From Chrysomallon squamiferum (taxonomy: Eukaryota > Mollusca > Gastropoda > Neomphalida > Peltospiridae): a stretch of 64,000 bases of DNA. Of the stretch, positions 1 to 10,764 are shown one piece after another. The DNA lies in assembly GCA_012295275.1 (NCBI GenBank), contig CM022679.1, positions 22,310,610 to 22,374,609 on the forward strand. The letters are read 5' to 3'. The translations under genes and the position numbers were made by a program. Below the pieces are notes generated by a model. That model was given only the letters and a program-made list of their open reading frames with translations, was not told the origin of the DNA and ran no database searches. Position 1 is the first letter of the stretch. Each line of letters opens with the position of its first letter.

Positions 1-350
1 TGTTTTTATAAATGCGAGAAAAAGCTTAAATAACAAGAATAAAATTTTCAGTCCCGATTGGTCGTTTTTGTTTTGTCAATCGTTTCCCATCGCCACACCT
101 CCAAAATAAATAAATTAATTAATTTTCAGATATCAGTGTTTCCCATAACAATTTTTGCTACTTTTTGGATTTATTTTGAAGTTTTATTTCGCATTTTACG
201 ACAACTTTTCGTATAGCTCTTTTCATCCAACAAAATAAACAGACTTGTAATATAAATCTTTAAACGAACTAGATATCCACAAGGATTAACATTACCTAAC
301 TCACAAAGTCTTAGCATTATTTATAAATCTCTAGCGGACTCATACGTAAA
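1..350. other. AT-rich sequence, no gene seen
   Basis: No open frame, splice-bounded exon or structured repeat is supported here. It leads directly into the 34-bp minisatellite. Confidence 0.5.
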
Positions 351-1340
351 ATATCTGTAGCCAGACTGGTGTCTTATTAATCATATATCTGTAGACAGAC
401 TGGGGACTTATTAATCATATCTCTGTAGACAGACTGGTGTCTTATAATCATATCTCTGTAGACAGACTGGTGTCTTATTAATCATACATCTGTAGACAGA
501 CTGGTGTCTTATTAATCATATCTCTGTAGACAGACTGGTGTCTTATTAATCATATCTCTGTAGACAGACTGGTATCTTATTAATCATATCTCTGTAGACA
601 GACTGGTGTCTTATTAATCATACATCTGTAGCCAGACTGGTATCTTATTAATCATATCTCTGTAGACAGACAGGTGTCTTATTAATCATATCTCTGTAGA
701 CAGACTGGTGTCTTATTAATCATATATCTGTTGACAGACAGGTGTCTTATTAATCATACATCTGTAGACAGACTGGTGTCTTATTAATCATACATCTGTA
801 GCCAGACTGGTATCTTATTAATCATATCTCTGTAGACAGACTGGTGTCTTATTAATCATATCTCTGTAGACAGACTGGTGTCTTATTAATCATACATCTG
901 TAGCCAGACTGGTATCTTATTAATCATACATCTGTAGACAGACTGGTGTCTTATTAATCATATCTCTGTAGACAGACTGGTGTCTTATTAATCATACATC
1001 TGTAGACAGACTGGTGTCTTATTAATCATATCTCTGTAGACAGACTGGTGTCTTATTAATCATACATCTGTAGACAGACTGGTGTCTTATTAATCATATA
1101 TCTGTAGATAGACTGGTGTCTTATTAATCATATATATGTAGATAGACTGGTGTCTTATTAATCATATCTCTGTAGACAGACTGGTGTCTTATTAATCATA
1201 CATCTGTAGACAGACTGGTGTCTTATTAATCATATATCTGTAGATAGACTGGTGTCTTATTAATCATATATATATGTAGACAGACTGGTGTCTTATTAAT
1301 CATATATCTGTGGATAGACTCGTGTCTTATTAATGATACA
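351..1340. repeat. 34-bp minisatellite, about 29 copies
   Basis: Head-to-tail 34-bp units share the core AGACAGACTGGTGTCT followed by TATTAATCATA and CTGTAG. Each core contains AGACA and TGTCT as a 5-bp inverted repeat around a 6-nt loop. Units fall into recurring variants (CATATCTCTG, CATACATCTG, CATATATCTG, and GTAGCCAG in place of GTAGACAG) that alternate in blocks, which suggests higher-order expansion. Units nearest the right end carry GTAGATAG variants and indels, so that edge is the more degenerate one. Confidence 0.95.
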
Positions 1341-1372
1341 TTTATATCTATATCTATTTCTCTGTATATCTG

Positions 1373-1373
<1 letters not shown>

Positions 1374-1418
<45 letters not shown>
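1374..1418. repeat. (ATCT)n microsatellite
   Basis: A run of TATC/ATCT tetranucleotides directly follows the 34-bp array through a short transition of TATATC/TCTGTC words, so it may have grown from the degenerate end of the minisatellite. Confidence 0.9.
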
Positions 1419-2239
1419 CTATGATTAATAACAGCATATAGCATACTTGACATCCATCGTTTTCTTTTTACATACATCTTTCGTTTTAGAGTATAAGATA
1501 TATCTTCCATCTTTACACGCACCCATACACACACGCAACTGGGAATACACAACCCTTCACCCGCAAAAAACGTACTATACCTGTACTTTTCCAGCTCTTC
1601 AAAAACGGAAACCGGTTTCAGTGCCACTAAATCCCCTATCCTTTGAACCGAAAGCTTGTTTACGCAGTTCCCTTTGACAATGCTAGAGCGTATTTGATTC
1701 TGAAAATTATACGACTTTTAGAACTCTTTTTTTTTTTTTTAACGATTGATTAATCTACTTCTACTTTTATCATACAGGCACGGGAGGATTCATTAAAGTA
1801 TCTTCTGTTAATTAAAATCCCTGCATGAAAGAGAGTTATATTAATTAAAAGAATTTCAAAACAAATAGATTAATTTTATTACTAAAACGTATTAACAGGT
1901 TCGTGATCTGCAAAATCTCTAGTACTAAAATTAATACTGTGTTATTTTATTGTCATTGATCATAAAAAGAATTGTGTTCGTGCAGTAGTACATAATTACA
2001 TATATTCTTTTGTTTGTAACACAAATGTTCTCTTTATTTTATTTTTTCCCCAACACACGCAAGACTCTACGATATACTAAACAAAACAAAATTAGGGATC
2101 ATGAAATATTTTCATATATGAAACGAAATAATTATCCAGGGATATTAATTCACTCTTAATAAACATATTCAAATAATTTTGCTTGTTTTTTGTTTTATTT
2201 ATTTAATTATTTGTTTATTTATTTATTATTTTGTTTTAC

Positions 2240-2276
<37 letters not shown>

Positions 2277-2810
2277 GTTCCATTTTTCATACCTAATGTT
2301 GAAATATTTTAAACAAAAGATATTTTAATGTAAAGAACGACAATATCATGTTTTTTTTTAACAATAATAACTAAAATAAGAAGCGAAATAATTTTAGAAA
2401 AAGTAATTTCAATTCCAGAATTTTTATTGTACCACCAACTAAAAATAGCAAGATAGATCAAAGAAATGTCAATGAATTTTCAAGATTGTTAATTGTTTCA
2501 ATTTTGGGGGGATAAAAAGAGAGGGAAAAAAGAATCAATTATACATACACATTTGATTTAAACAAATCTCGAGCAGAATATCGCAATTCATTGAAAATTA
2601 AAATAATATGAAATCTTGATTGCAAATTAATCGAATTAGGTAACGAAAACAAGATTTAAACATTATTTTTAAGGCTACTTTTATACAAGCATACATAAAT
2701 ATTTTGTGAATGAAATTGAATGTAGATAAAGAAAGATACTTTTTGATCCAGATGTTGAATAACGTATTTAATTGTAAATATCTTTTGCCATTTTCTTTTT
2801 TTTACAGTTT

Positions 2811-2898
<88 letters not shown>

Positions 2899-4061
2899 GC
2901 ACTTTATTTAAACATTGTTATATTTACATCTATTAGAAAGGATATATAAATTTATAAAGAAAGAAAGAAAGAAAGAAAGAAAGAGGGAAAGAAAGAAGTA
3001 AAGAAAGAAATAAAAAAAAGAAACGATAGAATAAAAGAAAGAAAAACTTGTTTAAACCTACATATTTTAGGACAGCTTTTTAGAAGACCCTTTTGTATAA
3101 AATAACTTTGTCATAATCTGATAATTGTCAAAAGTGAAATTTAAAATAAACTGTTCACCCGATGTTGTTCTGTAACATCAGAAAAAATTCAAAAAAAAAT
3201 TCAAAATAAAATCATACAAAAAAAAAAAAAAAAAAAAAAAAATGTTTTAAAATAAAATAAAATAGAATCGATAACATTACGGTTTTAATGTTGTTATTTG
3301 TAATAAAAAGTATAATCCTTGACTATATTGTTGACTTTGTGTTTTTTGTTTGCTGTTTTTATGTCGCATTTAAAAGTACAGACCAGCGGTAAAATATCCG
3401 ACCAATCCAGTTGATTTTGTTTTACGACATATCAGATGACAGATGACGAAATCTACCAAACCCTCAATTAGTCTTAGACAATTCAAAATGTTAATGTTGA
3501 ATGAAATTAGCTCTATTAATTTGCTTTACATTTTCTGAACTATTTTCTGGATTTAAAACGTAAAATTGTTTTTTTTTTTTTTTTTTTCAGAAACTTAAGA
3601 ATATATATCCAGAGTTTTAGACTTTAAAAATATATTTTGTGTTTAGTTTTAAAAATTATTGACAGCATTTAGATTTGGACATCTTAAAGTTATAAAGTTA
3701 ATTTAAATTTGATCGAATAATATGTATTCATTTTCTGAATAAATATATTGGAATAAAACAAAGTTCGACGAACTTGAAAATTATAAAGGAACAATTGAAG
3801 AACCTCTAGTTTTCAACAACAAAAAAGTATTTTAATGGTCTCCGATATCTTTTTTCCAGCAATTTCTTTCTAGTGATCTAAACATAGTCGAAATTTGATC
3901 AGGTTCCATAGTTTCTTTATTTCTGAATATCTTTCGGATTAAAAAAAAAAAAAAAAAATCAAATTTTCAAACTAATTGAAATGAATTTCTAATTTGAATT
4001 AATGTTAGGTTTCGAAAGAACAGTTTCACCAAAAAATTAATAATAAATAAAATAAAATAAA
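1419..4061. other. intergenic, microsatellite-rich
   Basis: No gene is supported. The stretch holds a (TTA)n run near 2245, a pure (CT)n array at 2813-2894, a (GAAA)n run near 2960-3020, and poly-A or poly-T runs near 3220, 3570 and 3940. A T-run ending in CAG at about 3589 resembles a 3' splice site and might precede an upstream receptor exon, but no partner donor was identified. Confidence 0.5.
2813..2894. repeat. (CT)41 microsatellite
   Basis: Uninterrupted CT dinucleotides for about 82 bp. It is one of seven long CT/GA arrays in this window. Confidence 0.97.
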
Positions 4062-4955
4062 ATGTTTATAAATGTATTAATATATATCAGAATGCTTGCT
4101 GCATTTCGCATTCAAACTTCGGGCTACAGCCTAACAAGCGATGAACAAAATATTATGGACAAATATTCTTCTGTGAACTGCAACGGTCGTGATTCATGTT
4201 TCAATTACACTGCTCGACTGGAATACGTTAGAGAAAGGAAACATTTCTTCACAGAATTCGTCTGCTCCTGTGACTCATTCTGCTCGTTTTTCAAAGACTG
4301 TTGTTACGATGCCGAACCTGGGACTAACATTCATGCGGCTGATTTAACTCCGTCTATCTTGGATTCTGTGACTTGCGAATTGTTTTCAAACGTTAACTTC
4401 ATAAGTCCCATCTACTTTGTAAACAAATGTCCCAAATCGTGGACTGGGGACGACATTCGGAGACTGTGTGAAGAGCCGAGAACTGGTCCTGATCAAATAC
4501 TACGCGACACTCCAGTGACCGGCATGAAGACCGGTCTAATGTACAAGAACAGTTACTGTGCGATGTGTCACGACACTGACTACTTGTTCTGGAAGCACGA
4601 GGTCCGCTGTAAGAAAGTGATGAATACTTCACTGAGTTTTAAAGAGACTGTCAAGGAACAAGGCTGTTCACTGATGTACAGGCCTCCTACGCCCGCCATA
4701 GACTACAGATTTTGTCTTCACGATGATCCGATACTTCAGACATGCAGTCCAGGTTTTAACGGAACCGCAATTACTGATTTCTGCGAAAACGCAACAAACA
4801 TGCGAATGTTTTCAGCTGTCCCCAGTTTGCGAGTCTATAGAAACAAGTACTGTGCTGTGTGCAATTTTGAAACTAAATTTTTTGCGGAAAGTATACAGAA
4901 CCTGTATACAATAACAATGATTCATATTACCCATTCTCCATGGTTTTCGATATAA
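4062..4955 (+). CDS. ectodomain of methuselah/secretin-like GPCR (frameshifted from its 7TM half)
   Basis: A 297-codon frame encodes a cysteine-rich extracellular region. Residues about 60-85 (CSCDSFCSFFKDCCYD) have the spacing of a somatomedin-B-like domain. Two later modules each end in a YC-A-C motif (NSYCAMCH and NKYCAVCN), so the ectodomain looks internally repeated, and there are several N-glycosylation sequons. Such ectodomains occur on expanded class-B-like receptors of molluscs (family knowledge). The first residues are only weakly hydrophobic, so a signal-peptide exon may lie upstream. Meaningful sequence stops near 4905; the last 15 codons are out-of-frame tail, because the natural continuation is in the +2 frame. 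Either a recent disabling indel or an assembly error explains this. Confidence 0.75.
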   Translation: MFINVLIYIRMLAAFRIQTSGYSLTSDEQNIMDKYSSVNCNGRDSCFNYTARLEYVRERKHFFTEFVCSCDSFCSFFKDCCYDAEPGTNIHAADLTPSILDSVTCELFSNVNFISPIYFVNKCPKSWTGDDIRRLCEEPRTGPDQILRDTPVTGMKTGLMYKNSYCAMCHDTDYLFWKHEVRCKKVMNTSLSFKETVKEQGCSLMYRPPTPAIDYRFCLHDDPILQTCSPGFNGTAITDFCENATNMRMFSAVPSLRVYRNKYCAVCNFETKFFAESIQNLYTITMIHITHSPWFSI

Positions 4956-6304
4956 ACATTGGCACAGGTGACACAACCATTGGACAGAAAGGATACAAGA
5001 AGGTTTCTAGAAATATCACAGCTGTACTCACTTGTGAACAAGACGAAGTCTACAACCCATTCTCCTCGATTTGTGAGAAAATTGTGTGTGGTGAAAACTT
5101 CGTCCTAGTTTCCAAGAACTGTATCGCTAACACTTCAAAACGTGCACAGTTTGACTGTCTTCGTAGACAACTTGATCCATCTGAATATGATATTCTGGAG
5201 AATGGCAGCCTGATAGAACTGTCGTCTGGAAATGTGTATGCAGATTCGGAGTATTATATTAGACACAATTCTGCCTTTGTCTGCTCTAATTTAACACAGA
5301 ATTTCACTTCAGTAAAAGTGGTTGATAAGCAGATTATTCGTTTTACATTTTCACGAGGTGAAATAATTGGCCTGTTTATTTCATTATTTGCTCTGTTAGG
5401 TAACATTATTGTATATCTGACTATAAAGACGCTTCAAAACACTCCAGGAAAATGTTTACTCTCTCTGAGCTGTTGTCTGTTTGCTGCGGAATCTCTGATG
5501 TTGATAGGACCTGAGATTTCTTTCTTGAGAGAAGTCTGTCGAGTTGTGGCGATATGTATGCACTATATCTTCCTGTCAGCTTTTTTCTGGATGAACGCCA
5601 TGGCCATCGATGTTTGGCTGACCTTTTCAAAGTCGTTTCGTCAAAATAAGTCATCAAAACGATTTCAGTTCTACTGCATCTTCTGCTGGACAGGACCTGC
5701 ATTAATCGTGTCTGCAGCAATCACAGTCGAATACTTGGCAAGCTCATCCGAATTCGCGCCAAATTATGGAAATGGAATCTGCTGGCTGTCGGGCAAAAAG
5801 GCTCTGTTACTCTTCTTCGCTTTTCCTCGGCTGTTGATCATCCTGACCAACTCGGCACTCTACGTGGCCACTGCCGTCAGTTTGTACCGTTCCAAATCAT
5901 CGTCGTCCCGTCAGCTTGGGAGCGAAGACGGCATGGAGTTCTCGGTTTACGCGAAGCTGTTTATTGTGATGGGTCTCACTTGGCTGGCTGGGTTTGTCGC
6001 TGTTCTGGCCACGAAACCAATCCTCTGGGATACGTTTATTATTCTTAACATCGTGCAAGGTATCCTAATATTTCTGGCATTCTCCACGGCGAAGAGAGTT
6101 CGCAGTCTGATTAAGAATCGACTCTTTGGTCGTGGAGACAGATCTGTCAAAACGAAGAAACACTGCAACGATGAGTTGTCTACCAGAGTGTCCCATGCGA
6201 AACCATCTTCAGTAATAAATGATTCAGAGATGAAAGAATACAGAAATGTAAAGGAGTTTAATTCGAGTGTTAACTCTCAAATTACTGATTTAATAGAACA
6301 ATGA
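4940..6304 (+). CDS. seven-transmembrane half of methuselah/secretin-like GPCR
   Basis: The frame is open from 4877; the first ATG at 4940 is probably not a true start, because receptor-like sequence begins upstream of it. After a juxtamembrane cysteine-rich stretch come seven hydrophobic segments at about residues 141-163, 171-190, 200-227, 246-265, 285-313, 337-358 and 362-383 of this ORF. Class-B marks include C200 at the top of TM3 pairing with C281-W282 in loop 2, GLTWLAGF in TM6 and NIVQGILIFLAF in TM7. A cytoplasmic tail of about 70 residues rich in Ser, Lys and Glu ends at TGA. The ligand is unknown. The 7TM region has no internal stop, so the only lesion is the upstream frameshift. 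No introns interrupt it. Confidence 0.85.
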   Translation: MVFDINIGTGDTTIGQKGYKKVSRNITAVLTCEQDEVYNPFSSICEKIVCGENFVLVSKNCIANTSKRAQFDCLRRQLDPSEYDILENGSLIELSSGNVYADSEYYIRHNSAFVCSNLTQNFTSVKVVDKQIIRFTFSRGEIIGLFISLFALLGNIIVYLTIKTLQNTPGKCLLSLSCCLFAAESLMLIGPEISFLREVCRVVAICMHYIFLSAFFWMNAMAIDVWLTFSKSFRQNKSSKRFQFYCIFCWTGPALIVSAAITVEYLASSSEFAPNYGNGICWLSGKKALLLFFAFPRLLIILTNSALYVATAVSLYRSKSSSSRQLGSEDGMEFSVYAKLFIVMGLTWLAGFVAVLATKPILWDTFIILNIVQGILIFLAFSTAKRVRSLIKNRLFGRGDRSVKTKKHCNDELSTRVSHAKPSSVINDSEMKEYRNVKEFNSSVNSQITDLIEQ

Positions 6305-6940
6305 ACGTAGCAGCACAGAACAAAGATTTTAATGTTGTGTATATTGATGACATACATAAAGCTAGCACCGAGAAGAAAAATTTAAATTTAAAATAATAAT
6401 ATAGACTCTATCTTTCTAGCGATTAAATATTTTGTATATAATTTCACCATTTTTTTTCCATTAGCTATCACATACACACATAGACATACCACACAACATG
6501 CAAATAAAAAAGACAGTATATATACACATTTATTTACAACATACACACACATGCATCCACATACACCGATGCGTATGAAAAGTCTCTTTTATTATCATTT
6601 TGCATTTGACACTGAAGAGGTTTCACAATTGTTTCCTTTAAACCTTCCGTTGTGACGTACTTCACCACAATACACTTTACTTTGTATTTCCTTCCTCCAA
6701 TTATACACCACAAACCTTTTGTGTATTTGTAATTACATACAACATATGAATGAGTTTTGTACACACCGTCATTTTTAATAAGCTTTTCTTGTATAATAAT
6801 ATTAAATGATCTCGATACATTTCTTTATCAGTTATTAGAATTAGCATTATTAATAGTAAATTACAGAAAAATAAGGCAAAAAAAAAAAAAAAAAAAAAAT
6901 AGAGGTAAAAACATCGAAAACCAAACTCTAACAGTACACT
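6305..6940. other. intergenic with possible GPCR 3' end
   Basis: AATAAA at 6503-6508 could be the polyadenylation signal of the receptor. The rest is AT-rich with CACA-type tracts and an A-run at 6879-6899. Open frames on either strand are low-complexity or unrecognised. Confidence 0.4.
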
Positions 6941-7273
6941 GTGTTACAAATGTTTATTTTTTCAATATATTTTCTGCACTGTGCTGTCGTGTTGTCGTCA
7001 TTCATGGCTCTCTGTGGACATTCTCAAGCAACTCCAGAAGCTGATCCAGACACGGAAACTTTGCGAGAACTTTTAAACTTGCAGCATCTGCTTCGCCAGC
7101 TTCGCGACGACTTAACGACTCTGAAAGCCAGTCTAAGCTACGAGAAAGTCCAGTGGAGTTCTCTGAAGTCTTCGCAAGAAGTAATCTCTAAGCATCTGAA
7201 GGATTTGGAAGCGTTCTCGTCAAAACACAGCGACCCGTGTGCATCGGCTGACGACGTTGTTGAGGACAATTAA
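6941..7273 (+). CDS. small secreted coiled-coil protein, partial paralogue of the 8.8-kb gene
   Basis: The 110-codon frame has a hydrophobic N-terminus (residues about 4-24) that looks like a signal peptide, then a heptad-like segment rich in Leu, Lys and Asp (about 38-100). It aligns with the first exon of the next gene: LKASLSYEKVQWSSLKSS here against LKTRLSLEKAQRQSLKSS there, followed in both by a leucine-spaced helix and a cysteine. In the neighbour that exon splices to a beta-propeller; here two in-frame stops (7271 and 7280) come first, and a good donor-like site (CAG|GTAAAT at 7320) lies beyond them in the wrong phase. It may be a truncated duplicate encoding only the coiled coil, or a decaying copy. 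Function unknown. Confidence 0.55.
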   Translation: MLQMFIFSIYFLHCAVVLSSFMALCGHSQATPEADPDTETLRELLNLQHLLRQLRDDLTTLKASLSYEKVQWSSLKSSQEVISKHLKDLEAFSSKHSDPCASADDVVEDN

Positions 7274-8038
7274 AATAATTAGGAAAAATGATTGGTTCAT
7301 TTCGTGTAGTGAGTGCTTCAGGTAAATATGTAATTGTTTCTTTCTTTTGTCTTTCTTTTCTTTATTTTTTTTTCTTTTTCTTTTTTTTTTTTTTTTGTTA
7401 TATTTTGGTTTAAACTTACAGGTGAGATAAACTACATGACTGAATGTTAAGAAAGTGAAAATGTGACTAATACTATTTGTTTGTTTGTTTATTTGTTGTT
7501 GTTTTGTTTTTTGTTTGATTGTATATTTTTTTTTTTTTTGCAAACACTTACACCCACGCAAGCACGCACACACAACACATATATATTCTTTCTTATTGAG
7601 GTTTTATTTCTTTCTTTCTTTATTTATTATTTATTTATTTATTTATTTTTTTTTATTTTTTTTTTATTTTTTATTTATTTATTATTATGTAGATTATGTA
7701 AAATTGCAGTTATATAAAATATAATATTTATGTAGAAGAGCGTTGCAGTGAGATCGGGGGAAAAGCCAAAGAAATATTTGCAATGGTGAATACTGGTATG
7801 GCTCCAACGTCTGATCGTAGATAACAATAAATAATACGTGTTAGCAATTTCGTCCATAACATTATCAAGTGTTTGGTATTTGTTTCCTTTCAGACATCCA
7901 AACACATCCTGGTTCAGAGCAAACAGACAAGTTTTGCGAGAAACAGGAAGATTTAATTTCATTTGATTTCCTTCCATGCTTTGAATGAACGAAACAAACA
8001 AAGAGTGGATTTTCAAAACATTGTTTTAGAGTTAGTAC
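7274..8038. other. intergenic, T-rich
   Basis: Long T-runs, (TTTC)n and (ATTT)n tracts at about 7340-7690 separate the coiled-coil ORF from the degenerate repeat block. No propeller-like second exon was found for the upstream ORF. Confidence 0.45.
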
Positions 8039-8044
8039 TTGTCA

Positions 8045-8735
8045 TACATGTTTATCATTTATGATAATATTCCTTGGCTTCTGTGGATCATATTACATTT
8101 ATCTACAAAGGAATTTTTATTCAAGAAGAGAAACTACTATGCATGCTGTGGACTTTCAGTATACTGTTTTACTGATTTAATATTTCTCATATTTAATAAT
8201 ATTCCTAGTGTAAGATTCAGATTAACTACAACAAGAAGAGAAACTATTATCCACATTGTGTTGTGTTCTTTTTTTCATTGTACTGATTCAGTATTTGTCG
8301 TATATATGATTATACTTCTTGTTTTCTGCGTGGAAAATTAATTGTATTCAGTGTCTTGCCAAAGGAATATTTGTACAGCAATAAAATTAATTATTATTCA
8401 TTCTGTGGAGTTTCTATATACTGTCACACTGATTCACAGTATTTATCCTCTATCATATTATTCCTTGGCTACTGTTGCATAAGTTTAAATTCATTGAACA
8501 AGGAACTGACTCCAAGCGAGACTATTATCAAAACTGTGGACTTTCAGTGTACTCTTTTACCTATTTATCATTTTTCATTATTAATAATATTTTTTTTGCA
8601 GGCTGTATTTATATGACTAAAATTTTATAACATTCCCTGATTTCTCTGTGAACAGTTAATTGCATGTAAAATATAATCCAAGAGGAATTTTTGTGCAACA
8701 ATTAGACGCTAGTCTGGAAACTCAACTCTGGTTTT
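8045..8735. repeat. degenerate tandem repeat, about five units of 110-147 bp
   Basis: A recurring order of words is visible: ATATTCCTTGGCTTCTGTGG, then AAGGAATTTTTATTCAA, GAAACTACTAT, CTGTGGACTTTCAGTATACT, ACTGATT and a TAATATT end. GAAACTATTAT-type words begin near 8130, 8241, 8388 and 8519, and AGGAATTTTTGTGCAAC marks a fifth partial unit near 8681. Units are diverged, so the array is old. It ends just before the signal-peptide exon at 8783 and could contain that gene's promoter. Confidence 0.7.
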
Positions 8736-8782
8736 AATTCATACAAATTTCCTAGTTTTAAAAATTCTGTAAAATTTATCTC

Positions 8783-10555
8783 ATGATGAAATATTCAGTT
8801 GTATGCTGTATATTAGGACTTTTATTTCTGACCGATGGCTGCTGGAGTGAAGACTTTCTCTCTCGTTTGAAAGACAAAATGAAAATGTTTACACAAAAAA
8901 GAAGCAGTTCACAAGGGTCACTGAAGGAGTACCTGCAGAACAAGACAAATGAGCAGCTCAAAGGTATGATTGAAACCATGGTTCTGAAAACACGTCTTAG
9001 TTTAGAGAAAGCGCAAAGACAATCTTTGAAGTCTTCATTAGAAACGGCTATTAGACAGCTCGATGTTTTGAAAGATGCACTCTACAAGACGCAAAAGAAG
9101 GGGTGTTTGTGCACTCCCGTGAACCGCAACAATAGCAAGTACACGTCACCTACAGAAACAGAAAGAAGATATTCAACAGGTAAGATATATTATTAAAATA
9201 AACTTAAAATATTAGGGGTACATTAAAATAAATGTTACATCAGGACTGCTGGTAATTATGTCATCAAAATATACGTATTATGTTACGATTAGAGGTAATT
9301 ATATTTTAAAATAAAGTGATAATAGTGTAAAGACTATAGGTAAATTATATTATGATTATATGTAATTATTACGCTAAAATGAACTCATTATATTTTGACT
9401 ATAGATAAATAAGTCATTAAAAATAATTTATTATTTTTTTTTATAGAGGCAATTTTGTTATAAAAATAAACTCATTATATTATGCTTACAGGTATTAATG
9501 TTATTTAAAAAAAAAAAGCTAAACGCATTATAATTGCAGGTATAGATTAGATTAGAGGTAAAAATGTTATTAAAATAAGTTAGTATAATTATTTATAAAT
9601 ATTGAGACTACAGAAAGTATGTTATCAAAATAAACTTATTATAATTATTACGATTATATGTTAAAATGTTTTATTATTCATTTCAGTGGAAGAAAATGCC
9701 ACGAGAGGAGTGAAAGAAGAAAACATGACAAGAACAGTACGTTTGATAAACAAAATTGTCAGTCAGTCTACTGAAGATAACATGGTTCCCATGCTGATGG
9801 ACGTCATTGTTCTCCATCAACAACAAACAGACGTCGTCGTAGTCAGTGACCTTGAAAACGTCTGCGTGAAGTCGTTTTGGGAGGATCCACAAGAAATGGG
9901 GAAGTTCAAAAGCAGCCGGTTGAATTTTGATGTATCTGGTATCGTCGGGAAAATGGCGAAATTTAACGAAAACCAAATTGCGGTTACTGTCGGTAACAGC
10001 GTTTTGAGTGACATATACACCATCAACGTAAATCCAGAGTTGTCAGTCGATCACGTTATCAATCATCAGAGAAATTTCGTATGGAGTATCTGCGCAATGT
10101 CTTCACGAACCAACGCCTCTAACCAACAAACAACGATGCTTGGTCACAGCGAGGGATTAGAACTGGTGGACAAGAAAGGCAATCTTACTGAGGCTCTGGA
10201 AATCCCCAACCACTGTGAAATGCGCCCATTTCACTTAGCGCAGCTACCGAACGGTAACATCGTTATATCGAATGGCGAAAGCGGACTGGTTTGTATAAGT
10301 CTGAAAGGGCAAGTCGTGTGGAGGTACGACATTAGGAGACCTGTGGGTATTACCAGTGATGACGACGGAAACGTTTACGTTGCGAACATTGAAAATAACG
10401 AAGTGATTCAGCTTTCTTCTGATGGCGAGTTTGTCAAAGAGGTTCTGACTCAGGCAGATGAAGTTGAACGTCCTGCGGGTCTGTATTATGATTCAGCTAA
10501 AGAAAAACTCTATGTAGCCGAGATCAGTGGCTCGATTAAAATATTTCAAATGTGA
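8783..10555 (+). CDS. secreted coiled-coil protein with C-terminal NHL/TRIM-like beta-propeller (two exons)
   Basis: Exon 1 is 8783-9179 (donor CAG|GTAAGA) and exon 2 is 9687-10555 (acceptor TTTCAG); phase 1 joins a split Val codon, giving 421 codons. Residues 1-22 form a signal peptide ending near Ser-Glu-Asp, and about 40-118 form a coiled coil. From about 150 to the end repeated beta-strand units appear, clearest at the C-terminus (LPNGNIVISNGESG, GITSDDDGNVYVAN, GLYYDSAKEKLYVAEI), as in NHL propellers of TRIM proteins. No RING or B-box is present, so this is a secreted relative of the C-terminal half of such proteins rather than a ligase. The partner or ligand is unknown. AATAAA at 10759 suits its 3' end. 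Confidence 0.8.
9180..9686 (+). repeat. intron built of degenerate repeats of its 5' splice region
   Basis: The single intron of the propeller gene is largely made of roughly 45-60 bp units with the order ATTAnAGGTAAT, TATTATTAAAATAAACT, CATTATATTATG. The authentic donor with its downstream bases (AACAGGTAAGATATATTATT) is itself the first unit. Later units keep AGGTAA-like words near 9293, 9340 and 9560, and AGGTATT near 9490. Confidence 0.65.
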
Positions 10556-10638
10556 TCGTATTTCTTTTTTTTTTTTTTTTTTTGTGAGTGATTCTTTAAG
10601 AAATTAATTTGTTTTGTGTATGTATATTTCTATATACG

Positions 10639-10673
<35 letters not shown>

Positions 10674-10758
10674 TCTTTTTTTTCAAGATTTAGTAATAGA
10701 TGTATCTATCCTCTAATTAAAAAGAACAGTTTTAAGATTCTATTACGAATCAAACTTC

Positions 10759-10764
10759 AATAAA
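10759..10764 (+). terminator. polyadenylation signal of the propeller gene
   Basis: AATAAA lies 204 bp after the stop codon; another at 10876-10881 is an alternative. No transcript evidence is available. Confidence 0.4.

Noticed and set aside
351-1340. CRISPR-like regularly spaced repeat
   Set aside because: Units are contiguous 34-bp copies with no unique spacers, and the window is eukaryotic.
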